A stretch of 64,000 nt of DNA from JACCXG01 sp963785755 (GCA_963785755.1 CAWAXG010000075.1:744001-808000), one strand, 5' to 3'; counted from the stretch's first letter, positions 11,565 to 25,997 are shown. Numbers and translations are program-made. The notes: generated by a model from the sequence alone, not told the origin.

Positions 11565-11653
11565 AGCACCAAGCACGTAGCACGAGCACGTGTTGCACGT
11601 AGCCCGTTGCACGAGCAGCACGTGAGCACGCCGCACGTGGCACGTTGGACGTA
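11565..11653. repeat. GCACGT repeat island 2 (single-armed)
   Basis: About 90 bp lie between the truncated MFS/synthase paralogue and the PAS-GAF kinase gene. They are composed of units such as AGCACGTAGCACGAGCACGT and CAGCACGTGAGCACGCCGCA, running in the GCACG sense on the plus strand. The right end (GTGGCACGTTGGACGT) resembles the right ends of the other islands. No coding potential is visible. Confidence 0.8.
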
Positions 11654-11664
11654 GAATCCCCTTC

Positions 11665-13335
11665 GTGAACCCCGACACGGCGGCGATCGACAACTCCGTG
11701 GATGCGTGGCGCTTCGCGCTGCTCGAATCGTCGCTCGATTGCGTGATCGTGATGGATGCCGACGGGGTGATCGTCGACATGAACCGCGACGTCGAAGCGA
11801 CGTTCGGCTTCGCGCGCGAGGCCATCATCGGGCAACGGCTCGCGGACGTGTTCATCCCGCCGGATCTTCGCGAGGCGCACCAGCGCGGGTTCGCCCGCTA
11901 TCTCGCGACGGGTCAGTCCACCTTCCTGGGCACTCGCGTGGAAGTGCCGGCGCTCGACTCGAGCGGCCGGCGGATCCTCGTCGAGTTGTCGGTCGTCCGG
12001 CTCCGGGGGATGCGGCCGGCGCTGTTCGTCGGCCGCCTGCGCCCGATCGAGGCACAGAAGCGGCGCGAGCGCCGCCTGCGGGCCAGCGCGGCCGCCAGCC
12101 GGGCGCTCGCCGGCGGCGGCGACAGCAACACGGTCACACGCGAGGTGTTGAAGGCCATCGGCCAGGAGTTGGGCTGGCCGATCGTTCAGTACTGGGTCGT
12201 CTCCGCGGATCGCCGCGGGATCGAGGTCGCGCATGCCTGGCTGAGCGAAGATCGCAGCGATCTCGGTTCGTGCTGCACCGTGACGTCTCTGAAACAAGGA
12301 GAGGGGCTTCCCGGCAGCGTCTGGGCTTCCGGCGAGGCGATCTGGCTCGAAGACGTACGGACGGCGACGCACCTCCCTCGATTCCATGAACTGACGGATC
12401 TGGGCGTTCGATCGGCGGTGTGCCTGCCGGTGCACGTGCGCTCGCAGGTGATGGGAGCGATTGAAGCGTTCGCGCTGGACGAACAGGAGCGCGATCCACA
12501 CCTTCTGGCGCTGCTCGATGCGATCGCCGGACAACTCGGGCACTTCATCGAGGAGCTCGCGGCGCGAAAAGCGCTCGGGATCAGTGAGGCGCGGCTGAGG
12601 CGGGCACTCGAAGGGGAACGGGAAGCACGCGCCGCGGCCGAGGAAGCGAACCGCGCGAAAGATCATCTCCTCGCGACCGTGTCACACGAGCTGCGGACGC
12701 CGCTCGGTCCGATCCTTGGCTGGGCGAAGATGCTCCAGTCGGTCAGGGTCGCCCCCGAAATGCAGACGCGGGCGCTCGAAGCGATCGCCCGCAACGCCGA
12801 ACTGCAGGCGCGCCTGGTCGAAGATCTGCTCGACATGTCGCGGATGACGGCAGGCAAGCTGACGCTCTCGCACGAAGACGTCGATCTCGTACAGGTCGTG
12901 CAGGCGGCCATCGAAACGTTCCGCCATGCCGCGGATCGCAAGCGGCTCACGTTGGACTTCGAAGGCGAGGTTGCGCTTCCCTTCCTCCGCGGCGACCCGA
13001 AGCGGCTGCAGCAGGTCGTCGCGAATCTGCTGGGAAACGCGGTGAAGTTCACGCCGGAAGACGGCCGCATCACCATCGGGCTCCGGCGCCGGAACGACGC
13101 GGCAATCATCGCCGTGAGTGACACCGGGATCGGCCTCGATCCGGCGGCGCTCACGAAAGTCTTCGAGCCGTTCCACCAGGTGCCGCACGATTCGTCAACG
13201 CAGGGTCTCGGACTGGGCTTATCGATCGTGCGCGAGATCGTCCAGGCGCATGCCGGGACGGTGGAAGCGTTCAGCGCGGGAACGGGAACCGGCGCGACGT
13301 TCGTGGTTACACTGCCGCTGCCGCAACGAAACTGA
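11665..13335 (+). CDS. PAS-GAF sensor histidine kinase (soluble)
   Basis: This 556-residue kinase has no membrane segment. Residues about 15-130 form a PAS domain (DCVIVMDADGVIVDMNRDVEA), about 150-310 a GAF domain, then a short coiled coil. The dimerisation box holds the phospho-acceptor H341 in VSHELRTPLG. The ATPase domain has NLLGNAVKFT (N box), DTGIGL (G1) and GLGLGLSIV (G2). It lacks a receiver domain and no response regulator follows, so its partner is probably encoded elsewhere or among the neighbouring hybrid kinases. The GTG start lies about ten bases past a GCACGT island. It converges with the receiver-hybrid kinase gene, only eight bases apart. Confidence 0.9.
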   Translation: MNPDTAAIDNSVDAWRFALLESSLDCVIVMDADGVIVDMNRDVEATFGFAREAIIGQRLADVFIPPDLREAHQRGFARYLATGQSTFLGTRVEVPALDSSGRRILVELSVVRLRGMRPALFVGRLRPIEAQKRRERRLRASAAASRALAGGGDSNTVTREVLKAIGQELGWPIVQYWVVSADRRGIEVAHAWLSEDRSDLGSCCTVTSLKQGEGLPGSVWASGEAIWLEDVRTATHLPRFHELTDLGVRSAVCLPVHVRSQVMGAIEAFALDEQERDPHLLALLDAIAGQLGHFIEELAARKALGISEARLRRALEGEREARAAAEEANRAKDHLLATVSHELRTPLGPILGWAKMLQSVRVAPEMQTRALEAIARNAELQARLVEDLLDMSRMTAGKLTLSHEDVDLVQVVQAAIETFRHAADRKRLTLDFEGEVALPFLRGDPKRLQQVVANLLGNAVKFTPEDGRITIGLRRRNDAAIIAVSDTGIGLDPAALTKVFEPFHQVPHDSSTQGLGLGLSIVREIVQAHAGTVEAFSAGTGTGATFVVTLPLPQRN

Positions 13336-13343
13336 CATTCGAA

Positions 13344-15080
13344 TCAGTCAGCCCGGCTCGGCACCTGATGCGCCAGCTGGGCAACCGCGGTGACCAGCTC
13401 CGCAACGTCGACTGGCTTGCGGATGTGGCGGTCGTATCCCGCGGCAAACGCTGCCGTCCGATCTTCGCCACGGACATAGGCGGTCACCGCAACCGCCGGC
13501 GTCCGGCCGCCTTCGTGTTCGCCGAGCTGGCGAACCCGGCGGATCAAGTCGTAGCCATCCTCTCCTGGCATCGCGATGTCGCTGACCAGCACGTCCGGGC
13601 GCAGCCGGCGGAACAGTTGAATGGCCTCGTCAGTCGATCCCGCGGTGACAGTCGCGGCTCCGTGCCCGGACAGGAGCTCGCGCAGGAGGTTTCGCGAGTC
13701 GGCGTTGTCATCGACGACCAGCACGCTCACGTCCTCGAGCTGTGGTAGCTCGTCGCAGGCGGCGGGCTCGCTCGCGGCGGGTCCGGCCGGCAACTCGTCG
13801 GCGACCGCCACGTTGGCGCGCAAGGGCAGCGTCATCGTGAACGTCGCCCCCTGATTCTCTCCCGCGCTGTCGGCCCGGACCGTGCCGCCGTGCAGCTCGG
13901 CGAGATGCCGGACGATCGCCATGCCGAGACCGAGGCCGCCATGACGGCGGGTCGCGGATCCGTCGGCCTGGCTGAAGCGATCGAAGACGTAGGGCAGGAA
14001 GTCCGGCGCGATCCCGATGCCCGAATCCTGCACGGACAGCAGGACGTCGTCGTCCCGGCGCATCAGTCGCACGACGACACGGCCCTCGCGCGGCGTGAAC
14101 TTCACGGCATTGGACAGCAGGTTCCACACGACCTGCTGCAGGCGATCCCGGTCGCCGCTGAGCGGATCGATCTCCTCGATCTCGCGCTCGATCGCAATCA
14201 TCTTCGCGGCCGCCGCCGGCGTGACGGTGTCGAGCGCCGCCTCGACGACCTCCCGCAGCTGGACCCGCCCGACGTTGAGGCGGAGCTTGCCTCCGATGAT
14301 GCGCGAGACGTCGAGGATGTCCTCGATGAGCTGCGATTGCGCCGCCGCGTTGTTGCGGATGATCGTGATGGCCCGTTCGACCAACGCCTGATCGGCGCGG
14401 CCGGAGGTGAGGAGGTGCGACCAGCCGAGGATCGCGTTGAGCGGCGTCCTCAGCTCGTGCGACAGCGTCGCCAGGAACTCGTCTTTCATCCGATTGGCGG
14501 CTTCGGCCTGCGCGCGCGCGTGCTGTTCGCTTTCCAGCAGCAGCTGCCGGTCGTGCTCGATGCGCTTGCGCTCTTCCACCTCGGCACTTAGCGACTCGTT
14601 CGCGGCGGCGAGCTCGCGAGTACGGGCACGGACCCGCTCCTCGAGCTCCTCCTGCGCGCGCAGCAGGGCCTGGGTCTGGCGGGTCAGCGCCTCGCGCTGC
14701 TGGAACAACTCGACGAAGACGGCAACCTTTGATCGGAGTACCTCGGTGCTGAACGGCTTGAAGATATAGTCGACCGCGCCGACGGAATAGCCGCGGAAGA
14801 CGTGCGAATCGCTGCGGTAGTTCGCGGTCAGGAAGATGATCGGCGTCTGGCGGCTGCGCTCGCGGCCGCGGATCAACTCGGCGGTCTCGTAGCCGTCGAG
14901 ATCCGGCATCGCGACATCGAGCAGGATCAGCGCGAAATCACGCTTGAGCACCTCCCTGAGCGCGACGAGGCCGGAGCTCGCTCGCACGAGGCTGTATGCC
15001 GGGTCGACGAGAATGGCCTCGAGCGCGAGCAGGTTCTCTTCGTGATCGTCGACGAGGAGGATATCGACCTGTGGCGTCAT
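13344..15080 (-). CDS. Hybrid histidine kinase: receiver - coiled coil - kinase - receiver
   Basis: This 578-residue soluble protein starts with a receiver domain (DD at 11-12, phospho-acceptor D55 in LLDVAMPDLDG, K108 in FKPF). A coiled coil (about 120-195) follows, then a HisKA box with H208 in LSHELRTPLNA. The ATPase domain has NLLSNAVKFT, DSGIGI and GLGLGMAIV, and a second receiver lies at the C-terminus (VSDIAMPGEDG). The ATG at 15080 overlaps the cheB stop as ATGA, so it is translationally coupled and is the last gene of the poly-HAMP kinase-cheR-cheB operon. The frame stays open upstream, but that stretch is antisense to nothing useful and is covered by cheB. It could relay phosphate from the operon's large kinase. 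Confidence 0.92.
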   Translation of the reverse strand: MTPQVDILLVDDHEENLLALEAILVDPAYSLVRASSGLVALREVLKRDFALILLDVAMPDLDGYETAELIRGRERSRQTPIIFLTANYRSDSHVFRGYSVGAVDYIFKPFSTEVLRSKVAVFVELFQQREALTRQTQALLRAQEELEERVRARTRELAAANESLSAEVEERKRIEHDRQLLLESEQHARAQAEAANRMKDEFLATLSHELRTPLNAILGWSHLLTSGRADQALVERAITIIRNNAAAQSQLIEDILDVSRIIGGKLRLNVGRVQLREVVEAALDTVTPAAAAKMIAIEREIEEIDPLSGDRDRLQQVVWNLLSNAVKFTPREGRVVVRLMRRDDDVLLSVQDSGIGIAPDFLPYVFDRFSQADGSATRRHGGLGLGMAIVRHLAELHGGTVRADSAGENQGATFTMTLPLRANVAVADELPAGPAASEPAACDELPQLEDVSVLVVDDNADSRNLLRELLSGHGAATVTAGSTDEAIQLFRRLRPDVLVSDIAMPGEDGYDLIRRVRQLGEHEGGRTPAVAVTAYVRGEDRTAAFAAGYDRHIRKPVDVAELVTAVAQLAHQVPSRAD

Positions 15081-15658
15081 ACGCGCGTGCCTTCCACCAT
15101 CGAGACGAGGTGCGCAGCGATCTCCCCCAGCGGCAACACGTAATCTACGGAGGCCGCCTTGAGGCCAGCTTCGGGCATCGTCCCGCACTCCGCGGTGACC
15201 GGATCCTGAACGATGGCCCGGCCGCCGCGGGCCTTGACCGCGGCGATGCCGTCGGCGCCGTCGGCGCTGGCGCCGGTGAGCAGCACGCAGATGAGCGCCT
15301 CGCGATACGCGTCGGCGGCGGTCTCGAACAGCACGTCGATCGAGGGGCGTGCCGCGCGCACCGGCGCCTCGGTGGACAGGGCCAGCGCGCCGCGTCCCTC
15401 GATCAGCAGGTGATAATCGGCCGGCGCCAGATAGACCTTGCCCGGCTCGAGAGTCATCTTGTCTTCGGCCTCCACGACTCTCAACGCGGTTCGTTCCTGG
15501 AGCAGGAGCTCGAGGCGTCCACGTTGCGTCACGATCGCCCGATGCTGGACGACGACGATGGGGACCGGCAACGACTCCGGCAGCGCCCCGAGCATCGCCG
15601 ACAGCGCGTTCAGGCCGCCGAGCGAAGTGCCAATGGCGATGAGCTCGGGGGAAGTCAC
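15077..15658 (-). CDS. cheB: CheB-type protein-glutamate methylesterase, catalytic domain only
   Basis: This 193-residue protein is a stand-alone methylesterase domain with no receiver domain. The serine nucleophile is in IGTSLGGLNAL, the histidine in VVVQHR, and the aspartate in LLTGASADGADGI. CheB removes methyl esters that CheR places on glutamates of receptors or sensor proteins. The chosen GTG start overlaps the cheR TGA (GTGA) and the stop overlaps the next kinase ATG, so all three are tightly coupled. Without a receiver, its activity cannot be switched by direct phosphorylation in the usual way. No methyl-accepting receptor, CheA or CheW gene is nearby. Confidence 0.9.
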   Translation of the reverse strand: MTSPELIAIGTSLGGLNALSAMLGALPESLPVPIVVVQHRAIVTQRGRLELLLQERTALRVVEAEDKMTLEPGKVYLAPADYHLLIEGRGALALSTEAPVRAARPSIDVLFETAADAYREALICVLLTGASADGADGIAAVKARGGRAIVQDPVTAECGTMPEAGLKAASVDYVLPLGEIAAHLVSMVEGTRV

Positions 15659-16496
15659 GCGATCCGCCTGTACAGCTTTTCGCCGGGCGCGAGCTGTTCG
15701 TACATCCGCTCCTGCGGTGTGAACCGCAGCGATTCGCGCGCACCGAGCCCGAGGATGCCGAACATGCCGAGGCTCGAGTGGAACAACGCGTGCGTGCGCT
15801 GTTGCAACAGCTGATTGAAATAAATCATGACGTTCCGGCACATGATGACGTTGAACTCGTTGAACGGCCCGTCGCTCACGAGGTTGTGCTGCGAGAACAC
15901 GATGTTGCGCTGCAGGGCGGGACGAAGGATCGCGAAGTCGTAGCGGGCCGTGTAGTACTCGGAGAACGACCGCTGGCCGCCCGACTGCAGATAGTTCTGC
16001 GTGTACTTCTGCATCACTTCCGCAGGATAGATGCCCTCTCTGGCCTGACGCAGCGTCGCTTCGTTGATGTCCGTCGAGTAGATCAGCGATCGCTCGTACA
16101 GCCCTTCCTCCTCGAGCAGAATCGCCAGCGAGTACGCCTCCTCACCGAGGGAACAGCCCGCCTGCCAGATGCGGATGAAGGGATACGTCCGCAGCACCGG
16201 CACGGCATGGGTGCGGAACGCCTGAAAGAACGCCGGGTCCCTGAACATCGCGCTGACGCTGACCGAGATGCCGGCGAGGAACCGCTCCCAGCAGTCGCGG
16301 TCGTGCAGCACTCGTTCCTGCAGGCCGCTGATCGTGGTGACCCCCTCGGCGCGCATGATGTTCGCCACGCGGCGGCGGATTGACGTCCGCGCGTAGTCCC
16401 GGAAGTCGTAGCCGTAGTGCCGGAACACGCCCTCGAGCAGCAGCTCGAGCTCGAGGGCGTCGGCTGAGTTCGGCTCGACCGCCGGCGGCCGCCGCT

Positions 16497-16512
<16 letters not shown>
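15655..16512 (-). CDS. cheR: CheR-type protein-glutamate O-methyltransferase
   Basis: This 285-residue SAM-dependent methyltransferase has the CheR N-terminal helical domain (about 20-80, YGYDFRDYARTSIRRRV). The SAM-binding domain includes WQAGCSLGEEAYSLAIL and YSTDINEATL, and NVMIYFN is the conserved C-terminal motif. Length is standard and there is no TPR extension. The ATG start (AVPVKRRPP follows) lies inside the end of the poly-HAMP kinase gene, a 16-base overlap. In this context its substrate may be the glutamate-rich helices or HAMP repeats of the adjacent soluble kinase rather than a chemoreceptor; that is inference. Confidence 0.92.
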
Positions 16513-21470
<4,958 letters not shown>

Positions 21471-21629
21471 GCAGGGGATCCTCCGTCGAGCCGGTTGGGT
21501 TGGAAGCTGAACTGATTTCGAACACGCGCGTGGCGTGAATCAAGACGCCCCCGGCGTGGATCGAGCTTCCGACGAACGAGCAATCGCCCGGCACTGCAGG
21601 AGTGTTGCCAACGGGCGGCGCCCGTGGAA

Positions 21630-22520
21630 TCAGCGGGTTCGAGGCGATGGATAGCGGGCGGCGACCGCCTCAACCGCGACGTCGGGGCGGTCGCTGATGA
21701 TGGCATCGACGCCCCAGTCGAGCAGCCGGTCGATGTCGGCGCGATCGTCTACCGTCCAGACTTTTACCGGCAGCCCGGACCGATGGGCGTGGTCGATGAA
21801 GTGCGGTGTGACGATGATCGTCCGGCCCGATCGCTCCGGGACCTGGAACTCCCGATAGGCGGAACGGCCGATCGGCCAGCGCACCCACGATCGGTAGAGG
21901 GCCCACCGCGTTTCTTCCTGGGCGGCGCCGGTCGCAATCCGAGGCTCGTAGGCCCGGGCGGCGCGAAGAACGCGGTAATAGAAGGAACCGAGCGCCACCC
22001 GGTCGACCGCTCCCGCCAGGCGGATCTCGTCAATCGTCTTCCGGGCGAGCACGGACTCAGGGCTCTTCAGCTCGATGATGAGTGGGACCTGGTGGCGTTC
22101 GAGCACCTGGCGAAGGGTCGGAATCCGGAGACCCTGGCCGCGGAACGGATAGCCTGACCGGCCGGCGGGGCTGAACCGGTGTCCGGCATCCACTCGCTCC
22201 AGCTCCGAGACGGTCAACGCCTTGAGCGGGCCCGAGCCATCCGTCGTCCGCTCCAGCGTGTCGTCGTGATGGACGACGACGACCCCGTCGCGCGAGAGGT
22301 GCACGTCGAACTCGAGGCCGTCGGCGCCGAGCGAGAGCCCGTGCTCGAAGGCCGCGAGCGTGTTCTCGGGCCGCAGAGCCGATCCGCCGCGATGGGCGTA
22401 GACGAGCGGGCGGGGCAGAAGCGGTGCAGACAGAAGTCCGATCTTACCGTCAAGTTCAGCCCTGCGACTGAGCGCCCCGACTCCGAACACGCCTCTAGGG
22501 TGCTGATAAGATGCCTTCAT
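21630..22520 (-). CDS. Glycerophosphodiester phosphodiesterase
   Basis: This protein hydrolyses glycerophosphodiesters from phospholipid turnover to sn-glycerol 3-phosphate and an alcohol. The catalytic motif is AHRGGSALRPENTLAAF, followed by GLEFDVHLSRDG and HHDDTLERTTDGSG. C-terminal motifs are IIELKSPE and VKVWTVDD with ISDRPD. About 296 residues if translation begins at the ATG used here. That codon overlaps the divergent ATPase start (CATG), so a GTG or TTG further downstream may be the real start. The first 30 residues are not conserved. No signal peptide is obvious, which suggests a cytoplasmic enzyme. Confidence 0.88.
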   Translation of the reverse strand: MKASYQHPRGVFGVGALSRRAELDGKIGLLSAPLLPRPLVYAHRGGSALRPENTLAAFEHGLSLGADGLEFDVHLSRDGVVVVHHDDTLERTTDGSGPLKALTVSELERVDAGHRFSPAGRSGYPFRGQGLRIPTLRQVLERHQVPLIIELKSPESVLARKTIDEIRLAGAVDRVALGSFYYRVLRAARAYEPRIATGAAQEETRWALYRSWVRWPIGRSAYREFQVPERSGRTIIVTPHFIDHAHRSGLPVKVWTVDDRADIDRLLDWGVDAIISDRPDVAVEAVAARYPSPRTR

Positions 22521-24024
22521 GTCCTCGGCAAGAGCCTCGACCCTGGGAGCCCTCCGCGCGTCTCTGGACGCCGGCCACATCAAGCGGCGCTCGGTCCGTG
22601 ACGAAGTGCGTGAGAACCTTGTCGCCCGGCTTCGCACCGGCGACGCGTTGTTTCCCGGCATCATCGGCTACGACGAGACGGTGGTCCCGCAGATCGTCAA
22701 CGCGATTCTGTCGCGTCACAATTTCATCCTGCTCGGACTTCGTGGGCAGGCCAAGAGCCGGATTCTCCGCGCGCTGACGGGTCTGCTGGACGACGTCATC
22801 CCGGTGATGCCGGGATGCGAAATCCACGACGATCCGCTCGCGCCGCTCTGTGCGGCGTGCCGCGCGCGGGTGCGTCAGTGCGGCGACGCGACCGCGATCG
22901 GCTGGCTGCCGCGTGACTCGCGCTACGTCGAAAAGCTGGCGACGCCGGACGTGACGATCGCCGACATGATCGGCGACCTCGATCCGATCAAGGCCGCGCG
23001 CGCCGGCCTCGACCTCGCCGACGAGCTGACCATGCACTATGGGCTGGTCCCGCGCGCGAACCGCGGCATCTTCGCGATCAACGAGCTGCCGGACCTCGCC
23101 GGCAAGATCCAGGTGGGCCTGTTCAACATCCTGCAGGAAGGGGATGTGCAGATCAAAGGCTACCCGGTGAGATTGCCGCTCGACGTGATGATGGTGTTCA
23201 GCGCCAACCCCGAGGACTACACCGCCCGGGGCAAGATCATCACGCCGCTGAAGGATCGCATCGGCTCGGAGATTCGTACGCACTACCCGGCAACGCGCCA
23301 GCACGCGATGGCGATCACGTCGCAGGAAGCGTGGCTCGACCGCGGCACCGTTCACGTCCCTGACTTCATCCGCGAAGCGGTCGAGGAGGTCGCCTTCCAG
23401 GCGCGCGGCGATCAGAAGATCGACAAGCGATCCGGCGTCAGCCAGCGGCTGCCAATCAGCCTGCTCGAGAACGTGGTGTCGAATGCGGAACGGCGGGCGC
23501 TGCTCTGCGGAGAGTCGACGGTGGTGCCGCGCATGACCGACATCTACGCCGCGCTGCCGGCCATCACCGGCAAGTTCGAGCTCGAGTACGAGGGCGAGCT
23601 TCGCGGCGCGGACAACGTCGCCCGCGACATCATTCGCGCGTCGGTCGGCAGCGTGTTCAACGGGTACTTCGCCAACGCCGATGTGCGCCAGGTCACCGAC
23701 TGGTTCGATCTCGGCGGCAGCCTGCAGATCGACGATGCGCTCGGCGCGACCGAGCTGCTGGCCCGGGCGGCCGAAGTGCAGGGATTGCACGAGCTCGCGC
23801 GGCAGTCTGGCGTCGACCACGCGGCGCCGGCTCCGCTGCTCGCGTCGGCGGTCGACTTCGTGCTCGAGGGGCTCTACGCGCAGAAGAAGATCAGCCGGTC
23901 GGACGAGTTCCAATACGGATCCGCCGAGCCCGTCCGCCGGCCGTCGCCGCGCGGCGTGCAGACCGAGCCCGCGATCGATCGGGAGATACCGAACGTCGGG
24001 GGCAAGAAGAAGTACTACAACTAG
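22519..24024 (+). CDS. ChlI/MoxR-like AAA+ ATPase with cysteine-bearing insertion
   Basis: This 501-residue ATPase has a Walker A-like LLGLRGQAKSR, Walker B/sensor RGIFAINELPD and the ChlI-like stretch ILQEGDVQIKGYP, then FSANPEDYTARGKII with a following arginine-finger region. It resembles the I subunit of magnesium chelatase and MoxR chaperones more than any metabolic enzyme. An insertion after the Walker A helix holds C-x2-C-x6-C (LCAACRARVRQC), possibly a metal site. A VWA protein follows after seven bases, the usual arrangement for ATPase-VWA pairs that remodel or metallate target proteins. The target is unknown. No chlorophyll genes are present, so chelatase activity is unlikely. Confidence 0.82.
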   Translation: MSSARASTLGALRASLDAGHIKRRSVRDEVRENLVARLRTGDALFPGIIGYDETVVPQIVNAILSRHNFILLGLRGQAKSRILRALTGLLDDVIPVMPGCEIHDDPLAPLCAACRARVRQCGDATAIGWLPRDSRYVEKLATPDVTIADMIGDLDPIKAARAGLDLADELTMHYGLVPRANRGIFAINELPDLAGKIQVGLFNILQEGDVQIKGYPVRLPLDVMMVFSANPEDYTARGKIITPLKDRIGSEIRTHYPATRQHAMAITSQEAWLDRGTVHVPDFIREAVEEVAFQARGDQKIDKRSGVSQRLPISLLENVVSNAERRALLCGESTVVPRMTDIYAALPAITGKFELEYEGELRGADNVARDIIRASVGSVFNGYFANADVRQVTDWFDLGGSLQIDDALGATELLARAAEVQGLHELARQSGVDHAAPAPLLASAVDFVLEGLYAQKKISRSDEFQYGSAEPVRRPSPRGVQTEPAIDREIPNVGGKKKYYN

Positions 24025-24031
24025 CACCAAG

Positions 24032-25330
24032 ATGAAGTTTCGCTATTCAAAATTCCGCCCCGAGGACCTGGACGGGCTCGATCTCGAGGAGCTGCTCTCG
24101 AAGCTGTCGGACCTGCTCCTGTCCAGCGGCTTCGACAATCCCTACGGCATGCCGTACGAGGATCAGGATGGAGTCTCGGGCCAGGCGCTGCACGACGCGA
24201 TTCTCGAGGCGCTGCTGAACGGCGGCATGCTGTCCGACGAGATGCTCGAGCAGCTGCTCGGCAAGGACTGGCAGACGTCCGATGACGCCGAGGCGCGCAT
24301 CGAACAGCTGATCCAGCAGATCATCGACAAGCTGCAGCACCAGGGCTACCTCACCGGTGCGCCGAACCTCGACGCCGAGCGCGCGCAGCGCGATCGTCCC
24401 GGCCGCGGGGGATCCGGTCCGGAGACGCAGTTCAAGTTCGAGATCACGGACAAGAGCCTCGACTTCCTGGGCTACCGGGCCCTGCGCGATCTGCTCGGCT
24501 CGATCGGACGCAGCAGCATCGGCCGCCATGACACCAGGGAGATGGCGACCGGCATCGAAGCGAGCGGCGCGCCGAAGCGCTACGAGTTCGGCGACACGAT
24601 GAACATCGACGCCAGCGGCACGATCCTGAATGCCGTCCTGCGCGAGCGCGAGACTGGCGCAGTCGCGCCGTCCGAATCCGGCGAAGCGCCGTTCTCCGTC
24701 AACGTCGAGTACGACGATCTGATGGTCGTCCAGGGCGAGTACCAGAGCTCCTGTGCGACGGTGCTGATGCTCGACTGCAGCCACAGCATGATTCTCTACG
24801 GCGAGGACCGCTTCACGCCCGCCAAGCGGGTCGCGCTCGCGTTGGCGAATCTGATCCGGCACCAGTATCCCGGTGACGCCCTCAACGTCGTGCTGTTCCA
24901 CGACTCCGCCGAGGAGATTCCGTTGAGCCGCCTCGCCCGCGTCCGCGTCGGCCCGTACTACACCAACACCCGCGAAGGCCTGAGGCTCGCGCGCCGCATC
25001 CTCGAGCGCCAGCGCAAGGACATGCGCCAGATCATCATGATCACCGACGGCAAGCCGTCGGCGCTCACCCGCCCCGACGGCAAGATCTACCGCAATGCGT
25101 TTGGACTCGACCCGTTCATCGTGTCCGAAACCTTCGCTGAGGTCGCGGCGTGCCGCAAGGCGGGCATCCTGATCAACACGTTCATGCTGGCCCGCGACCA
25201 CGATCTCGTCAGCTTCGTCCGGCGGGTTGCCCAGATCTGCCACGGCAAGGCGTACTTCACGACGCCGCGGACGCTCGGGCAGTACGTGCTCATGGATTAC
25301 ATGGACAAGAAAACGAGGACCGTTCACTGA
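24032..25330 (+). CDS. VWA (von Willebrand factor A) domain protein, ATPase partner
   Basis: This 432-residue protein has an acidic, Gln/Leu-rich N-terminal half with long amphipathic helices (DEMLEQLLGKDW, IEQLIQQIIDKLQ). The C-terminal VWA domain from about residue 240 carries the MIDAS motif DCSHSM and a later ITDGKPSA loop, which bind a divalent cation. The ATG at 24032 starts seven bases after the ATPase stop, so they form one transcription unit. By analogy to ChlI-ChlD and MoxR-VWA systems it should link the ATPase to its substrate. No signal peptide or membrane anchor is visible, so it is cytoplasmic. Confidence 0.85.
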   Translation: MKFRYSKFRPEDLDGLDLEELLSKLSDLLLSSGFDNPYGMPYEDQDGVSGQALHDAILEALLNGGMLSDEMLEQLLGKDWQTSDDAEARIEQLIQQIIDKLQHQGYLTGAPNLDAERAQRDRPGRGGSGPETQFKFEITDKSLDFLGYRALRDLLGSIGRSSIGRHDTREMATGIEASGAPKRYEFGDTMNIDASGTILNAVLRERETGAVAPSESGEAPFSVNVEYDDLMVVQGEYQSSCATVLMLDCSHSMILYGEDRFTPAKRVALALANLIRHQYPGDALNVVLFHDSAEEIPLSRLARVRVGPYYTNTREGLRLARRILERQRKDMRQIIMITDGKPSALTRPDGKIYRNAFGLDPFIVSETFAEVAACRKAGILINTFMLARDHDLVSFVRRVAQICHGKAYFTTPRTLGQYVLMDYMDKKTRTVH

Positions 25331-25367
25331 GTGCGGCGCCGGTGGATGGCGCCCGATTGGCCCGATC

Positions 25368-25997
25368 ATGCTGCCCGGAACGATACCCATCTTCCCCCTC
25401 CCCAACGTCGTTCTGTTTCCGAACGTCTTCCTCCCGCTCCACATCTTCGAGCCGCGATATCGCGAGATGGTCGGCGACGCGCTGTCCGGCGATCGGCTGA
25501 TCGGGATGGTGCTGCTGCGGGCCGGCTGGGAAACCGATTACGAAGGACGGCCGGAGATCTACCCCGTCGGCACGGCCGGACTGATCACCTTCTCGGAGCA
25601 GCACGCCGACGGCCGATACAACATCGTGCTGCGCGGCCTCGAGAAGTTCCGGGTCGTCGCCGAGGATCGCTCCCGCTCGTACCGCGTCGCGGAAATCGAA
25701 TCGCTGATGGAGGAGCCGACCGACGCGGAGCGATCGATCATTCGAGCCGAGCGCCGCCGGCTCGAGACGCTGCTCGTGCCCCAACCGAGCGGCCGCGGCG
25801 TCGACCCGAAAGTGCCGCCGTCGATGGCCGATGAAGATCTCGTGAACTCCCTGGCGCAGTATCTCGATCTGGAGCCGATCGAGAAGCAGGCGCTGCTGGA
25901 GCGAGACGGCCTCGTCGCCCGCTGCCGATCCCTCATCGACCTGCTGGAGATGAAGGTCATCGTGTCGCACAGCAGCTGGAACAGCGACCTGCGCTGA
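25368..25997 (+). CDS. LON substrate-binding domain protein
   Basis: This 209-residue protein consists of the N-terminal domain of Lon proteases without ATPase or peptidase parts. Recognisable motifs are IPIFPLPNVVLFPN, PLHIFEPRYREM and GTAGLI, followed by a helical bundle. The ATG chosen puts PGTIPIFPLPN at the very N-terminus, as in other single-domain family members. It starts 37 bases after the VWA gene and probably shares its transcript. The family is widespread and of uncertain function; recognition of misfolded or regulated proteins is a reasonable guess given the ATPase-VWA neighbours. A heptanucleotide repeat patch follows directly. Confidence 0.85.
   Translation: MLPGTIPIFPLPNVVLFPNVFLPLHIFEPRYREMVGDALSGDRLIGMVLLRAGWETDYEGRPEIYPVGTAGLITFSEQHADGRYNIVLRGLEKFRVVAEDRSRSYRVAEIESLMEEPTDAERSIIRAERRRLETLLVPQPSGRGVDPKVPPSMADEDLVNSLAQYLDLEPIEKQALLERDGLVARCRSLIDLLEMKVIVSHSSWNSDLR

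Noticed and set aside
21471..21629. Sigma-54 promoter ahead of the giant kinase operon
   Set aside because: No TGGCAC-N5-TTGC spacing was found on the relevant strand; TGGCGTGAATCAAGACGC is only a loose partial match.
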